From assembly GCA_019914945.1 (NCBI GenBank), contig CM034104.1, positions 7,442,501-7,506,500 of the forward strand: DNA of 64,000 nucleotides, given 5' to 3'. Under the pieces are notes generated by a model. The model was not told the origin of the DNA. It did not search any database and was given only the letters and a program-made list of their open reading frames with translations. Both the position numbers and the translations under genes were made by a program. This stretch comes from Typha latifolia (Eukaryota > Streptophyta > Magnoliopsida > Poales > Typhaceae). Positions 10,673 through 21,583 of this stretch are shown one piece after another. The first letter of the stretch is position 1; each line of letters opens with the position of its first letter.

Positions 10673-12130
10673 TTGACGATACAGTTGGAGACTACATTGC
10701 ATCATTTTCTCTTGATTCCTATTCCACCTAAATTCCTATCATGCATTGACTTGTTATCGTACTGGATATATGCATATGATTTGTCATTTAGAAGGAAAGC
10801 ATTAAATGTGATTGATATGATAGTTGATAGAAAGCGTGAGGATACCCGAGTGGGCGCGAGGGTTAGGACGCGCTTGGTGGATGATTGATCGCTCGACATG
10901 GTCGCGATCCTATTGGCCTTACGTTCGAGGTCATTAGTCTGTGTGCGCAGCAGACATTCGGACATATGCCGTTCACCAGGGCATATGTGGCGAGTTATCC
11001 ACACGAGATTTCTATCAGCTAGAAGGGTGCCCGGTCTGGATGGATGTTGACACCCTTAGCGGATGGCAGGGTATGGTTATATTTGAGGTACTCTTTGCGG
11101 ATGGCAGAGTATGCTCTGAGCCTTCGGGCATGATGTTGAGATCGGGTACCGGGTGTTTACTGTGCACAGTGGTCTAGTATGTTGATATTATACTGAGATG
11201 TCAGTGATGATTATGATGTTGAGAAATGCATATAATTTCATTATCATTTGATTACCTGATTATCGAGTGATCAATATTCATCATATATGATTGCATTTGA
11301 TATCATAACGTGCTCATGGTCGGCATGCATCATGTGTCATATTTGAGAGAGAGTTATGATGATAGTATGATACGGAGATTTGTTTACTCATGGTCGAGGA
11401 TTATATACTTTTATCAGTTATGACATGTTATCTACTTTTCATTTATTTATTATTGAGGATACATTCATATACTCATTCATGGCATGATACTCTTTCTGAT
11501 TCATATTATCCAGTATATAATTTACTCTCTGTTTGGCATCACTAATTCGGGGTAAGGTCTATTCACTAAGCCTTTTGCTCATGACTCTCTTTATTTCTTT
11601 TCTAACCCCTCAGATTTGTGGTACATGATAGCGACCTAAGATATCTTGAGAAGATATTTAGAGTGATGATGAGGTGAGCTATTGATGCGAGACGGTATAG
11701 AGATAGTTTAAACAGACATTGAGTTGTATCGTTGTTTGTTATATTTGTGTCTTATTGTATCGAATGATGATTTGTATAGTATATATCAGAATTTATAGCA
11801 CTCGTGTATTAGTTGTTTAGTTGTATCTTGATGGTTTATTGTGGCCTGTGTGGGCCCTACCAGATTATGTAGTGGTCTAGTGTATATTATTATAAACTTG
11901 GATATTCATATGTTAACAAGTTTATTTGGTTGATAGTATGATGTATTTGGTGATGGATTATGTGATCATGGATAGGTTAACATGTTTTATTTGATGATGT
12001 CATGATTATATGTGCACAGGAGAGTATCTGTGTGGGACGGGCCCCGCCCGACCTGTCGCGTGCGCCACGCGTGCCGTGTGGGCGCGTGGGCGTGCACGTG
12101 CCGTGCCGGGCGGGGGCGTTACAGTTCAGG

Positions 12131-12142
12131 TGGTATCAGATC
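12131..12142 (+). other. N1 primer-binding site
   Basis: TGGTATCAGATC lies seven bases after the LTR end. It is complementary to the 3' end of initiator tRNA-Met with one change (AGATC for AGAGC). Confidence 0.7.
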
Positions 12143-15100
12143 TTAGGTTTAAGGATGATCTGGCAAACCATCAAGTATAGTAGTTGTCGGTTTATCTTAG
12201 GGCTACCCTAGTAGTCAATCTCGATGAGTTTGATATTAATTGGTTGAGATAGGAATCTAGGTTGTGATGTTAAGATTATTAAGTTTTGATACTTGTCGAT
12301 ATTGATAGAAATAATTTGTGATATTGGTATATTGAGAATTTATCTGAGCGACTAATGAATAGGAAGAGGTATTATTAAAATCATGCATTGATATTGATAT
12401 TGAGGTGTCATAGTCTGTGGAGCATAATATTGGATATATAGAGTTGTGCATATGTTGTGATAAAGTGTAGAAATTTGTAAATATGTGGAGATATGTATTT
12501 TGTACAGAAGAATTGTTATAAGTAGATTTGAAGTTATTCTGAGCAGATATAGCATATTTTTGGATTTTTGATCTTTTATAGATATATTTGATATTAGGAG
12601 ATTGATGTAAAGAGATATATGTGTAGAGAGACTATTTTGATCTTTATGAGGGTTATAATTATGGATTGTGGATGGATGACTAAGACATATGATGATTTTG
12701 TATAGTGGAAAAGAAATTATGTGTTGTGATATAGATGATTGTAGATTGTATATAGAAAATAATTTTCGGATGACTCGTATGATAAATTATGTTTGCAAGA
12801 TATTTGTGTTAGTAGGTATGAAATTTTGATTCTATCGATAAGATGGGTGATTTAGTAGGGATATGTGTAGCTAACAATATTGTTAGAGGATTAACATCTC
12901 GTTTAAACCTTTGAGTTGATTACCAAATAGGGTAATAGGTATAAGAAATATGACATGGATACAATTATCGGTTTGTGAGTGATGTCAGTAATTGAGAAGT
13001 AATGTATATCTTTCTGGATGACATGATAGTAGGTTTAGTTTAGAAGTTGCTGACTGTGTGAATTTGATTAGATAGAAAGAATGATAATGAAAGGAATTAT
13101 ATAGGGTGATGATAGTTACTAAAGTTGATAGTCTCAGGATATATATCTTGTATGACAGTAAAAATATATTATGGTTATTAGTTTAGTTTTGAAAATTGAT
13201 TTAGAGGATAAGAATATTATAGCCTGAAAATCGTGTATGTTGGGTGATGAATTTTAATTACAAGTATACAGACTTATTTTATTATGATTATTAGGTGATA
13301 TTAATGATGTTATAAAGGGATGTTGATGATACTATCCGATTAAATTGTGCAGTATATATAATGGACTTTGTATAGAGGATGTGATAGAATATTAAATTGG
13401 ACTTTGGAAGAAATATGAGGTTTAATTGATTTAATTAGGAATGAGATATGTTGGTATAGATGTTAAATTGAGATATTTTGTGTTTTGACATGTTAGTTGT
13501 TTTGATGATACTAATTGGAGAGATAATTTGATAGAGTTATTCATAGAGCCTATAGACTTGATTATTTGTTATGACTGAGAGATGGTTTGAAAGTTGAACT
13601 AATTGCTTCATAGGATAGCAATGAAAGGAATATAGAGGACTATGACCTTTCATATTTAGTGTATCGATGGATGTTTATTATACTGCTAGATGATAAATGG
13701 ATAATGATGTATAGGAAAATGATTATATTAGTATTTGTTTAACCGTTAATTTATATGTTCGATTATTACTAGAGGTTACTGAGCGAGCTTTTTAGAATGA
13801 TGAGATTGATCTTAATGATTGTAAAGACTTACAGGTTACATTTAAGTCTTAAGATAAAGATATTTGATTGGGAGATAATGATTTCATAATTGGAAGAGAA
13901 TGACTTCATGATTGGTTCCATTATAGTTTGTGAAAGTTTGATCTTTTAGTAAATTGCAAAGTTAAGGTTACGAGAATGTTATAATTTATATTTTTGGATG
14001 TCCTCCGATCTATATGAATTAGTTAGTGTCAGTTATTTTATTAGCAGATCATAATAGCATTACCAATACTGGAGATTAATCTTAGTAGCTTTAGTTCATG
14101 TACAATAATTTTGTGGATTGGTCTATGATATGTTATGTATTCTTAAAGATCAAGTATGATGGATTAGTAAATATTTGTGTGGCAATGGATTAATATTATG
14201 AGCTGAATATTATATCTGTCAAGATATTGAAGAGATTATTGGATTACTTCGTAGAACTCAGTAGATAGTCTCTGGATCTGAATACCAATATCATTAAGTG
14301 ATATTTTGGTGGATATACTAGTAGTGATAGTAATTAAATAGATAATGATCAAACGAGAATTATGTGAATCGAGGAATGAATAGTTTGGATATAGAAGTGA
14401 TTGATAGAAAGATCATTATAAAGTTTATCATGTATATTTCTTGAGATAGTTCGGATTTAACCTTTTAGATATTGCAGATTAAGAAGGAAGATAATGTGGA
14501 GAATTAGAAGAGGATATAAATTTCGATTGAGGTTGCATTAGGATTTACATTGATAGGTCGGATTTGATGCACTGTATGTTATTCTGAAGAAGGTATTATG
14601 AATACACGTTAATATTGTAGTCTTATATGGATAGTTATGATCTCTTATATTGATTTATCTAGTAATTTGTATAATGGTTTAAGCATATGAGCAGTGCACT
14701 TTAAATAAAAGACTTTGAGCTATTGCCTAAATTTTTGAGGATATCGGATGATGCCGAGTATGTTTAGATTAGTGACATTATTTATTAGAAAGAGAAGTAT
14801 AAGTTAAGTCTTTCAGATATTTTTGAAATAACTTGTATTTATCGTTCTACTTGGTATTAGTGATAGTATTGAGGGATAATCTTTTGAGTATGTTTGAGAT
14901 CAGAGTATATATTCAGTAAATTGGAGATAATTTACTTAAATAGGTTGTATCATATTATCATAGGTGATTATGGCATTACAATGTGTATTGTGGTAGTTAG
15001 CAGGAAAAGTGATAAAATTGGGATAGCTTGTGGTATTTTGGAGTAGAATATGATTTACTTAATAGATGACAACACTTTTTATATTGTAGAATGAATATAC

Positions 15101-15373
15101 GCTTCTTTGCAGACCAGTGGTATTATTGATGTTTATAGACATGATATAATTACCTGACTCACTTAGATCTAGAAATTTAAATTTTGTAAGTGAATTACTT
15201 GTGGTTGTCTAATGTTAGGAGTTAATGAGTAAACTAATAAGTGAAGTCTAAGTTATAAATCTGAAAAAGTGAGATGGCTGAGTAGTTGATTTGATTAGAA
15301 GGTACTAGAACTAGATCTGTAGATTTCTTTACAATACCAGTGTGATTTAAATTTTGGGGTCAAAATTTTTTAT
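12143..15373 (+). mobile_element. N1 interior, non-coding and C-depleted
   Basis: There is no frame longer than about 70 codons on either strand. The plus strand is strikingly poor in C. In three 60-base lines I counted (12841, 13141, 14401) there are 11 C against 35 G, with A and T filling the rest. A short LDD-like reading near 13015 might be a relic of RT, but no flanking motif supports it. I see no gene here. Confidence 0.6.
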
Positions 15374-15389
15374 AAGGGGGGAAGGAAAA
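15374..15389 (+). other. N1 polypurine tract
   Basis: AAGGGGGGAAGGAAAA, all purine, immediately before the TG of the 3' LTR. Confidence 0.85.
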
Positions 15390-15542
15390 TGTAACAACCC
15401 AATCCCAAAAAAAATATATATATATATATATATTTCATGGGCACGATGCGACCGGCCACACTATGGCCGGCCTCGTGCCCATGCCAGCTGCTCATGCAGC
15501 TTGGTGGGGCGCCACGCGCCTGCGGCCGTTGCCGCAGCCAAC

Positions 15543-15917
15543 CGGCATGACGATCTCAGGTGCGTTCGAACGGCATGACTTGATCTCAGGTGTGTTCGAA
15601 TAGGCCCGAGTGCGTTCGAACGCGACAACTTGAATTCTTCAGGTTGCGTTCAAACGCGTTTGTGAACGCAGCTCTCAGTTTGTGTGAACGCAAGTACCCG
15701 CGTTCGAATGCGTTTGTGAACGCAGCTATCGGTCTGTGTGAACGCAAGTACCCGCGTTCGAACGTGTTTGTGAACGCGGTGTGAACTCAACAGCTTTTCT
15801 CCAATAATTGTGCAATTCTTCAAACCAGAGATATTCTAGACTTGTATAAAGCTCATATACATGTAAAAATACACTTAGAATATTTTGTACACAATTGCCA
15901 ATAATTAAAACCTATCA
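15543..15917 (-). mobile_element. Copia A 5' LTR remnant, joined to N1
   Basis: The last 370 or so bases (minus-strand U3) of a Copia LTR start TGATAGG at 15917, beside the TSD. The array part is cut at about 15546, where it is fused to N1's 3' LTR through the shared bases CGGC (15543-15546). TATA box, R, U5 and PBS are gone, so this copy cannot start transcription at its own LTR. Confidence 0.85.
15556..15785. repeat. GCGTTCGAACGC array in Copia A 5' LTR remnant
   Basis: Two full units of about 53-54 bases plus shorter copies. It has fewer units than the 3' LTR of the same element. Confidence 0.8.
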
Positions 15918-15922
15918 GGCTT

Positions 15923-17342
15923 GCCTAGCCACTCAACTAGAATTTCCAGCTCTAATCTGGTACCAGGATGTCGTCGGCATCTAGCAAGTACTCGAGCTGG
16001 CTCTACGATCTCTGTCTCCTCCAATGGCTCCGGTAGAACTGATCCAACGACCTCATGATCTCCAATTCGCTCCCTCAGCAATGAAACATGGAAGACATTA
16101 TGCACTCTCGACCCTTCCGGCAGCTCCAAACAATATGCAACCGGACCAATACACTCTAACATCCGAAACGACCAAAAGTACTGATGTGCTAACTTCTGGT
16201 TTCACATCGGACGCAAGGTCACCTATCAATACGGTTGCACTCTCATAAATACCCAACTGCCAATGTCGAACTCTTGCTCCCTATGACTGTAATCATAAAC
16301 TTGCTTCTTGGGGTTTTGAGCAAATTTAAGATAGGCATGCAACCTCCTCAATGCGGCGTCTCTATCCATCGAAGCTAAGTCCACCTCCGTCCAATCAACA
16401 GATGCCACTAGATCATAAGAGAGTAATGTCGGAGCCGTGCATCCATACACCACCTCAAATGGAGTCATGCCAATGCTGCTATGGTAGGCGGTGTTGTAAG
16501 ACCACTCCGCCCATGGTAAGAACTCCAACCATCATCTCGACATCTCTCTAACAAAGCACTTCAAGTACTGCTCAATGCCTCGATTGACTACCTAGGTTTG
16601 GTCGTCCGTCTGTGGATGGTAGGCCGAACTGAAGTTCAATCGAGTCCCCTGCAATCTAAAAAACTCCATCCAAAATGCGCACATAAATACACTATCACGA
16701 TCCGAGATAATCGTGCATGGCATGCCATGTAAACGAGCAACATCTCTAACAAAAATTTCAACTACTAACTTGGCTGAAAATTGATGTGACAACGCCGAAA
16801 AGTGTGCATACTTGCTCAACCTATTAACGACCACAAAAATAACTGAATTACCATGTATCAATGGAAGACCATCTATCAAATCCATAGAAATATCTTTCCA
16901 AACATGATCCAGTATAGGTAAAGGTTGTAGTAATCCGGCCGATTTCAATGTGATTGTCTTAGCCCTTTGACAGACATCGCAAGCACGGACAAAACTCCTC
17001 ACATTATGCCTCAATTCTGGCCATGTGCAACTCTGAGATATCCTCCTATAAGTCCTCAAGACACCCTCATGACCAGCCTCTGGAGTTTGGTGGAAGTGCT
17101 CTAATAATTTCTACCACAATCCATCATTTGCGGGCACCCGAATGCACCCGAGGTCTAACAGCAAACCGCCTCGATTCTTCAACTCTGGATGGCGCTCTGG
17201 ATCATCCAACACATCCTTAACAATCTCAAAACATCTGGGTTAGATGCAAATGCATACCTCAGCTCATCAAGGAAGGAAAATGTAAGAAAAGAATATGCTG
17301 CGAGCTTGGCGATATCGAGTTGGCGCGATAATGCATCCGCCG
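15923..17342 (-). pseudogene. Gypsy C integrase with chromodomain, broken
   Basis: On the minus strand this is a chromovirus-type integrase. It has CDVCQRAK of the zinc finger, the first aspartate in SMDLIDGLP, and the second in IISDRD (frame 17059-16592). Then comes YHPQTD, where the codon that should be the catalytic glutamate is the stop TAG (16592-16594). The following frame (16528-16226) has LPWAEWSYNTAYHSSIGMTPFE, and 16162-15923 has HNVFHVSLL and the first half of the chromodomain (LVEWLGKP), cut by Copia A. The remaining tail is at 2225-2313. The loss of the catalytic residue itself means no activity. Confidence 0.85.
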
Positions 17343-18355
17343 CTATATTTTATGTTCCCTTCTTCTATTGGATTTAATAATCATACCCCAGTAATTTTGT
17401 GACCCATCTCTGCTGTGTCGGAGTGTATACGCTGTCCCAATAAAGTATAGAATGCTCCTTTGATCAGTTCGGATAATGAATCGCCTACTGATCAAATAAA
17501 GCCTCCACTTTGTCACTGCATGTAGAATTGCCAACATCTCTCTCTCATAGGTAGATAATTGCTCGGAATTCTTTGATAAAGCCTTGCTAAGAAAGTCTAT
17601 GGGACGTCCTCCTTGCATTAGTACAGCTCCTATGCCAACCCCCGGTGCATCACATTCCACAATAAACTCTTTGGTGAAGTCCGATAGAGCTAGAATGGGC
17701 GCCGTTGTCGTTGTTGTTTCCAGTTTTTCAAAAGCTGTCGTGGCTTCATCTATTCATCTAAAAGAGTCCTTCTTCAACAAAACAGTGATTGTGCCATACC
17801 CGGCGATGAAGCAGCAATAATATCCGGTCAGCCCCAAAAATCCTCGCAATCCTGTGGTGGTAGTAAGAATAGGCCAAGCGGTCATGCATGCCACCGTTTG
17901 AGGATCCGCCGTTGCACCTTCCGCTGAGATGATGAGGCCTAAATACTCCACTTACGGTACTCCCCATAGGCACTTGGACTTCTTGATCTTTAACTGATTT
18001 TGCTTCAATAAATTTAGCACATCCTCCAAATGCCTCCAATGCTCCAATTCAGTCCTACTATACACCAAAATATCATCAAAGAATACCAAGACATACCTTC
18101 GCTATAGAGGCTGAAAAATATTATTCATGAGGCCTTGAAAATTAGCTGGAGCATTGGTAAGACCAAAGGGCATCACCCGGAACTCGTAGTGCCCGTCCGG
18201 AGTCTGAAATAAAATTTTATGCACATCCACCGGGTGAACTCTAATTTGATAGTACCCAGCCCTCAAGTCAAGCTTGTTGAATATGGTCGCCCCTGCAAGC
18301 TCGCCCAATAGCTCCTCTATGACTGGAATGGAATACCGGTCCTTGATGGTGATAG
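17343..18355 (-). pseudogene. Gypsy C reverse transcriptase and RNase H, broken
   Basis: Minus-strand RT with [27 protein letters not shown] (frame 18308-18102), then FFDDILVYS around 18075, and VEYLGLIIS (frame 17951-17754). RNase H follows with ECDAPGVGIGAVLMQGG and LSTYEREMLAILHAVTKWR (17660-17343). Single-base changes split the domain into four frames. A deletion just before RT (near 18360) removed the link from protease to RT. It is the same family as Gypsy F (60450-61400). Confidence 0.85.
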
Positions 18356-18775
18356 CATTTAGTACCCGATAGTCGACTCAGCATCCAACCCTGTGGTCGA
18401 TTCAGCATCCAAGCTCAATCTCCTCACTAACCTCTCGTCTAGAAGGTTGTGTGTACTCTCAGAATCGATGAGGATGTGCACACAATGCATTCTAACGAGT
18501 CCATCTACCCACAATGTCCTCGGCACAGAAGTACCTGAATATGCATGCATCGATATTTTAGCTTGGATATCTTCCTCCGCGCCTTCCTCTACGGCCTCCT
18601 CATGGACCTCCTCTAAACACTCTCCATTACCAACAACCTCATCGTCCTCCTTAAGACCGTCAATGAGCATCATAGTCCCGATCGGTTCGGAACACCGATG
18701 ACCGGGGGTGAAATGTTCATCACATCGAAAGCAAAGGCCCTTCGCTCTTCGCTCCTCCACCTGGGCAGATGTGAG
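18356..18775 (-). pseudogene. Gypsy C gag end and protease
   Basis: The minus-strand frame has SAQVEERRAKGLCF and the zinc knuckle CFRCDEHFTPGHRC, then an acidic linker. Next is MHAYSGTSVPRTLWVDG, and the protease active-site region reads ILIDSESTHN in place of the expected D-[ST]-G. The frame then jumps to RT through a deletion that left a near-copy of about 20 bases (DAESTTG followed by DAESTIG). Upstream gag is missing because Gypsy D begins at 18776. Confidence 0.8.
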
Positions 18776-19708
18776 TGATACGATTCGGACTTCGCTGATG
18801 TTGTCTCGAGTATGGATACACTTTAGGGTGTCTTTTATTCTTATTTTGGTGTTTATTTCATAGAAAAATAAGGTTTTTGTATGTCGCATTCGAACGCGGA
18901 TGGAGTGCATTTGAATGCGCTTGTGAACGCCTGTATTAGGTTTGCAAAAATAGAGAACGCAAAATATGCATTCGAACGCGATCAGGTGCATTCGAACGTC
19001 ATGTTCGAACGCAAACGGAGTGCGTACAAATGCGTTTGTGAACGTCTGCATCAGGTTCGCAAATACAGAGAACACAAAATGTGCGTTCGAACACGATCAG
19101 TGAAAATCTATGGTTTTAGGGTTAATAATTGCCAGTTTGAATTGCTTGGTTAGCCTTTAAAGGTGTGGATGGCAACCATGGAATCATTATTGAATGAATT
19201 GTGTTTTGCCCTTGTCTCCTTTGTCTTCTTCTCTCTCGTTATTTCATTTCCCGGCGACGCCGCTTCTAGCCTTCCTCGATCGGCCAATTACCCTAGTCCC
19301 TTAGGGGCGGCCCACTCCTTCCCCTTCTTCCAATCTATCTATCACTTTATCCTAACCCTTCCATCATCCATAACCCTTCCACCTCCACTTACTCACCAGT
19401 GCCATGCTATTATTGCAGGTCCACCATCCTCCACAATCATCAAGGATCTTGTGCCTCCATCCACAGATCCAAAGACAGACTCCCTGATGTTTGTCTACTG
19501 ATCGGACGATATATCAAGATCTCACCGTCCGATTCGCCTAAAACTAGATTTGTTGGACAGATCATTTTGAGAGCTACAACATATCAAAATTTTACATCGG
19601 TTCGACGATTGCATATTTCGTGATCTATTTTCAAAATTCTATTTCAGATCCTGTCTAGATCTGAAAATTGGAAAGTTCGAACCTTAGCCTAAAGGGGAGA
19701 TCGTATCA
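18776..19708 (+). mobile_element. Gypsy D 5' LTR (family 2)
   Basis: A 933-base LTR starts TGATACGATTCGGACTTC and ends ATCGTATCA, with a PBS directly after. U3 has the palindrome array (18885-19115), then TTTAAAGG as the TATA-like box (near 19156), then a pyrimidine-rich leader. GTGAG (18771-18775) would be the target duplication, but the right end of D is not preserved. Unlike Gypsy E, no extra PBS copy is recognisable at the LTR end. Confidence 0.8.
18885..19115. repeat. GTTCGAACGC array in Gypsy D LTR
   Basis: Mixed perfect and degenerate palindromes alternate with GCAAATACAGAGAAC spacers. The array lies upstream of the TATA-like box. Confidence 0.75.
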
Positions 19709-19711
19709 AGT

Positions 19712-19724
19712 TGGTATCAGAGTC
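19712..19724 (+). other. Gypsy D primer-binding site
   Basis: TGGTATCAGAGTC, three bases after the LTR. It is complementary to the initiator tRNA-Met 3' end. Confidence 0.75.
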
Positions 19725-19749
19725 ACCGTTTCTTGGACACGCACTTTCT

Positions 19750-20615
19750 ATGATGACAATCAAAGCCATGGCTACACAGCAAAATGAGGAAGATGAGATT
19801 TCCCCAATAGAGGAGGGGGAAATGGTTGCAGGGACTTCCACCCGTGGAACTGACCGACCAAACCTAAATACGGATGAGCCTAGCATTCAAGCCATATTTG
19901 AATCTCTTTCCAAACAAATGGCCCTCAACAACCAAATGATGATGGAGATGAATCGGGAATTATGGGCGATAAGGGAAGCCATGGAGAATGGAAATGCACC
20001 ATCGACCCCACTATGCGAGTCCACCCCCATGAACCCGCCGCCATCGGTTCAGAATTTGCAACCACAAGAGCCTCTGCTGCCACCCATCCTATGGGCGAGA
20101 TAAGTAAGGATGGTTCCACCAGGCCCAGTTGCAGGTGAGCCCATCCGACGAGCGAACCACTATGGAGATCATCTTGGAGATCTGGATCCTTCGGCGGGGC
20201 AATACGAACCGGAGCCCCACGTCGAGTTAACCAAAATCGAAGGAGGGATCATCAACCATTCATGGTACCTCCTCCTCTGGTTAGGCAAGGAATGGGATAT
20301 GATCCAGATCAGGACAAAGGTATCCGTGGGCAAATCGTGCGTCACGAATTTTCCAAATTCAAAGGTGGTGATCCGATCGATTGGTTGTATAGGGCGGAAG
20401 AATTCTTCATGTACTAGGGTACAGAGGAAGAATATAAGGTGACACTTGCGAGCTTCCACTTTGAAGATGCGGCGCTTCATTGGTTTCGAGCAGCCAACTC
20501 CCAAAAGATGATTGAAACTCAAGTCGACTTTTGCACGGATATCACGCGGCGATTTGGAGCATCGGGGTATGAAGACTTCAATGCTCTCCTCTCAAAGATG
20601 GTGCAAAGGACCACG
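19750..20615 (+). pseudogene. Gypsy D gag, left part
   Basis: The ATG at 19750 starts a frame with an acidic N-terminus (NEEDEISPIEEGEMV), a NNQMMMEMNRELW helix and a Pro-rich linker. It is ended by a stop at 20101 and continues in other frames (VPPGPVAGEPIRRANHYGD, then SFHFEDAALHWFRAAN near 20455). The core matches gag of Gypsy E. Gypsy E interrupts it at 20615, and the rest resumes at 25990. It is not translatable as one protein. Confidence 0.8.
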
Positions 20616-21556
20616 TGATACGATCTTCTCTTTGGGGCTAAGGCTCTGATACCAGCTTGATAAGATCTGGCACGGAACTTTGAAATTAGATCCCAAAATA
20701 TGCTGTCGTCGGATCGACGTGAGATTTTGATATGTTGTAGCCTCGTAAAAGAGCTTTCTAAAAAATCTAGTTACAGGCGAATCGGAGTTGGGGATCTCGA
20801 GATATCGTTCGTTTAGTGGCTGAACGTCAGGATGCTCTGTTTTGGATTCCTGGATGGAGGTACGAGATCCTAGATAATGGTGGATGGTGGTGGACCGGCG
20901 TTAATGTGGTGGCACCGGTGAAAAGTGATGGTGGAACGGTTGTGGTTGATGGAAGGATTAGAGCAAGTGTTGGATAGATTGGACGAAGGGGGAGAAGAGG
21001 GCCACCCCTAAGGGACTAGGGTGATTAGACGGACGAGGGAGGTTAGAAGCGGTGTCGCCGGGGATTGAGAGAACGGGAGCGAAGAAGACGAAGGAGGCAA
21101 GGCAAAACTCAATCTCAATAATCAATAATGATTTTGGTTGCCCTACACATCCTTTTATAGGCTAACCAACAACTCACATTAACCCTAAAACACAATTTTT
21201 GTCGACCGCGTTCGAACTCGCCCGACCGCGTTTGAACGCACCGAATTAGCTCTTCTGGATTTGCGAACGCGATGCAGGCATTCAAACGCGTGATCGAACG
21301 CTCCTGTCGGTATTTGCGAACGCAATGCAGGCATTCACAGTGCGTTCGAACACACCGCGTTCGAACGCACAGTACATTCTCTTCTCCACGTTCACAACCC
21401 CGTTCACAAACCGCGTTCGAACTCACTCCACCCGCGTTCGAACGCGACTTACAGAAAACTTATTTTAGTGGAAATTAAACACTAAAACATGAAATAAAAA
21501 CACTCCTAAAGTGAATCCATGCTCGAGACGACGTCGGTGAAGTCCGAATCGTATCA
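20616..21556 (-). mobile_element. Gypsy E 3' LTR
   Basis: 941 bases. On the minus strand it starts TGATACGATTCGG at 21556. The GTTCGAACG array is at 21205-21450 and a TATAAAAG box at about 21152-21159. Its end contains one internal copy of the PBS sequence (plus strand GGCTCTGATACCA near 20650) followed by about 38 bases that repeat the LTR terminus. Confidence 0.9.
21205..21450. repeat. GTTCGAACGC array in Gypsy E 3' LTR
   Basis: Perfect and degenerate GCGTTCGAACGC copies with TTTGCGAACGCGATGCAGGC spacers lie upstream of the TATA box in LTR orientation. Confidence 0.8.
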
Positions 21557-21583
21557 ATCCACCACGCTTCCGCAACCTTGTCC
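21557..21583 (-). other. Gypsy E PPT region, tRNA-Met-like
   Basis: Directly before the 3' LTR, the minus strand reads GCGGAAGCGTGGTGG followed by ATTGATAC. From memory of the plant initiator tRNA-Met, the first 15 bases equal its D-arm/anticodon-stem stretch. It serves the PPT position but contains pyrimidines. Confidence 0.6.

Larger units (their letters stand above)
8852..12123 (+). mobile_element. N1 5' LTR (3,272 bp)
   Basis: It starts TGTAACAACCC and ends GGGGGCGTTACA, followed seven bases later by a PBS. In order it holds an A/T run, a GC-rich stretch (8910-9060), CT and TTTC microsatellites (9068-9450), a small GGGCTCAGCC hairpin (near 9493), a long AT-rich tract (9550-10250), a CCCCTTATTTGAGACC block near 10270, then GAT/ATG-rich sequence to the end. 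Copies of the same LTR type are N2, N3, N4 and N5. Apparent proteins rich in Ser/Leu or Arg/Glu across 8900-9500 come from the CT repeats. Confidence 0.85.
8852..15546 (+). mobile_element. N1: long-LTR Del/Tekay-like element with no recognisable coding capacity
   Basis: The 5' LTR (8852-12123, TGTAACAACCC...GTTACA), PBS, a 3.27 kb interior (12124-15389), a PPT (15374-15389) and the first 157 bases of the 3' LTR (15390-15546) are all in order. The few bases before the PPT translate like the usual C-terminus before a TGTAACAACCC LTR (15354-15410). LTR and interior are almost equal in length and the interior has no domain I can recognise. This fits either a LARD-type non-autonomous element or a very decayed autonomous one. 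The rest of the 3' LTR was removed by the deletion at 15543-15546. Confidence 0.8.
2319..15917 (-). mobile_element. Copia A: Sirevirus-like element, nested and rearranged
   Basis: The element is bounded by the 5-bp target duplication GGCTT (2314-2318 and 15918-15922) inside the chromodomain of Gypsy C. The minus-strand order from right to left is: partial 5' LTR (15547-15917), insertion N1 (8852-15546), protease and partial integrase, RT, a deleted RNase H, an internal promoter array, a broken third gene, PPT and 3' LTR. The gag gene, the PBS and part of the 5' LTR were lost in a deletion that also removed most of N1's 3' LTR. The RT motifs and the repeated PPT upstream of the 3' LTR fit the Sirevirus lineage; this is recognition by eye only. 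Confidence 0.85.

Noticed and set aside
10658..11177. Short frames in the N1 LTR (76, 100 and 78 codons)
   Set aside because: No motif, not conserved in N2 or N3.
13005..13035. FLDDM-like reading as a relic RT active site in N1 interior
   Set aside because: No other RT motif at the proper distance; too short to claim.
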